From: an uncultured Bacteroidia bacterium
Lineage (GTDB): Bacteria > Bacteroidota > Bacteroidia > Bacteroidales > UBA932
Direction: 5' to 3'
Assembly (NCBI GenBank): GCA_902795785.1
Contig: CADBMK010000161.1
Coordinates: 1-6,017 of the forward strand
DNA: 6,017 nucleotides
Below the pieces are notes generated by a model. It had not been told where the DNA came from, ran no database searches, and saw only the letters and a list, made by a program, of their open reading frames with translations. The position numbers and the translations under genes were made by a program. Below are positions 5,694 to 6,017 of this stretch, piece after piece. Position 1 is the first letter of the stretch, and each line of letters opens with the position of its first letter.

Positions 5694-5736
5694 TATTTCT
5701 ATATTATGGTTTGGAATTCATTTTTATTTCTATATT
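5694..5736. repeat. Pair of 12-bp direct repeats in the folE divergent promoter region
   Basis: TATTTCTATATT occurs exactly at 5694-5705 and 5725-5736, 31 bp apart (about three helical turns). The right-hand copy overlaps the -7 box of the plus-strand promoter. The left-hand copy lies just upstream of the folE -7 box. The region is A/T-rich, so chance is possible, but the spacing would suit a regulator bound to one face. Confidence 0.6.
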
Positions 5737-5738
5737 TG
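5710..5738 (+). promoter_or_regulatory. Perfect Bacteroidetes-type promoter for the acidic small protein
   Basis: TTTG at 5710-5713 and TATATTTG at 5731-5738 match both the -33 and -7 (TAnnTTTG) elements exactly, with a 17-bp spacer. Transcription would begin near 5743, leaving a leader of about 40 A/T-rich bases before the ATG at 5786. The -7 box overlaps the second copy of a 12-bp direct repeat (5725-5736). Confidence 0.7.
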
Positions 5739-5785
5739 CCGCCCATAGAACATAAATTTTTGAATAATTTTTAATAATTGCGCAT

Positions 5786-6007
5786 ATGTATTGGAGCCTT
5801 GAATTGGCCAGCTCGCTTGATGACGCACCATGGCCAGCAACCAAAGATGAATTAATTGATTACGCTAACCGCTCAGGAGCCCCTGAGGAAGTCATTGAAA
5901 ACCTTCAGGAACTCGAAGATGATGGCGAACCATACGAAAGCATTGAAGACATCTGGCCGGATTATCCGACCAAGGAGGATTTCTTCTTCAACGAGGAAGA
6001 GTATTAA
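5786..6007 (+). CDS. Small acidic DUF2795-like protein
   Basis: A 73-residue, strongly acidic cytoplasmic protein. The core TKDELIDYANRSGAPEEVIENLQEL (about 19-43) resembles the DUF2795 domain, in which a short helical region is followed by a P-x-x-V-hydrophobic segment. The C-terminal IEDIWPDYPTKEDFFFNEEEY is characteristic of the Bacteroidetes version as I remember it. Function is unknown. It has no membrane segment, signal peptide or catalytic motif. It is divergent from folE, with a perfect promoter upstream and an A/T-rich start context without a Shine-Dalgarno. The gene is complete and ends 10 bases before the window edge, so any downstream partner cannot be seen. Confidence 0.88.
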   Translation: MYWSLELASSLDDAPWPATKDELIDYANRSGAPEEVIENLQELEDDGEPYESIEDIWPDYPTKEDFFFNEEEY

Positions 6008-6017
6008 TCGACAATCA

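Overview
The window looks like ordinary chromosome of a member of the Bacteroidetes, probably a Bacteroidales. Three things point there: promoters of the TTTG / TAnnTTTG type, mostly A/T-rich start contexts without a strong Shine-Dalgarno, and gene content typical of the group (a small-membrane-protein/ECF-sigma cluster, a GdhA-type glutamate dehydrogenase and a 73-residue DUF2795-like acidic protein). I see no tRNA, rRNA, insertion sequence, phage gene or CRISPR array. The species cannot be named from this sequence.

Layout from left to right. A tight plus-strand operon (58-1385) encodes a three-helix membrane protein, an ECF sigma factor and a two-helix membrane protein that may be its anti-sigma partner. 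It runs tail-to-tail into, and overlaps by 50 bp, a minus-strand LuxR/GerE-type regulator with a degenerate receiver-like domain. That regulator is divergent from a 106-residue orphan protein on the plus strand (2045-2365). A strong hairpin closes the orphan gene. Next, on the minus strand, come gdhA (glutamate dehydrogenase) with its own leader, then galE (UDP-hexose 4-epimerase) followed by a textbook terminator, and folE (GTP cyclohydrolase I) just upstream of galE, probably co-transcribed with it. Divergent from folE is a short plus-strand gene for a very acidic DUF2795-like protein, driven by a perfect Bacteroidetes-type promoter.

The metabolic genes cover ammonia assimilation (gdhA), UDP-sugar supply for surface polysaccharide (galE) and pterin/folate-type synthesis (folE). 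They do not form one pathway. The regulatory half (membrane proteins, ECF sigma and LuxR-type regulator) is the less characterised part.

I did not find an obvious new biological system. The points most worth checking are the sigma/membrane-protein cluster with its convergent antisense overlap, the apparently leaderless LuxR-type gene and its orphan neighbour, a cysteine at the substrate-gate position of GalE that predicts acceptance of N-acetylated sugars, and several short phased repeats in the intergenic regions.
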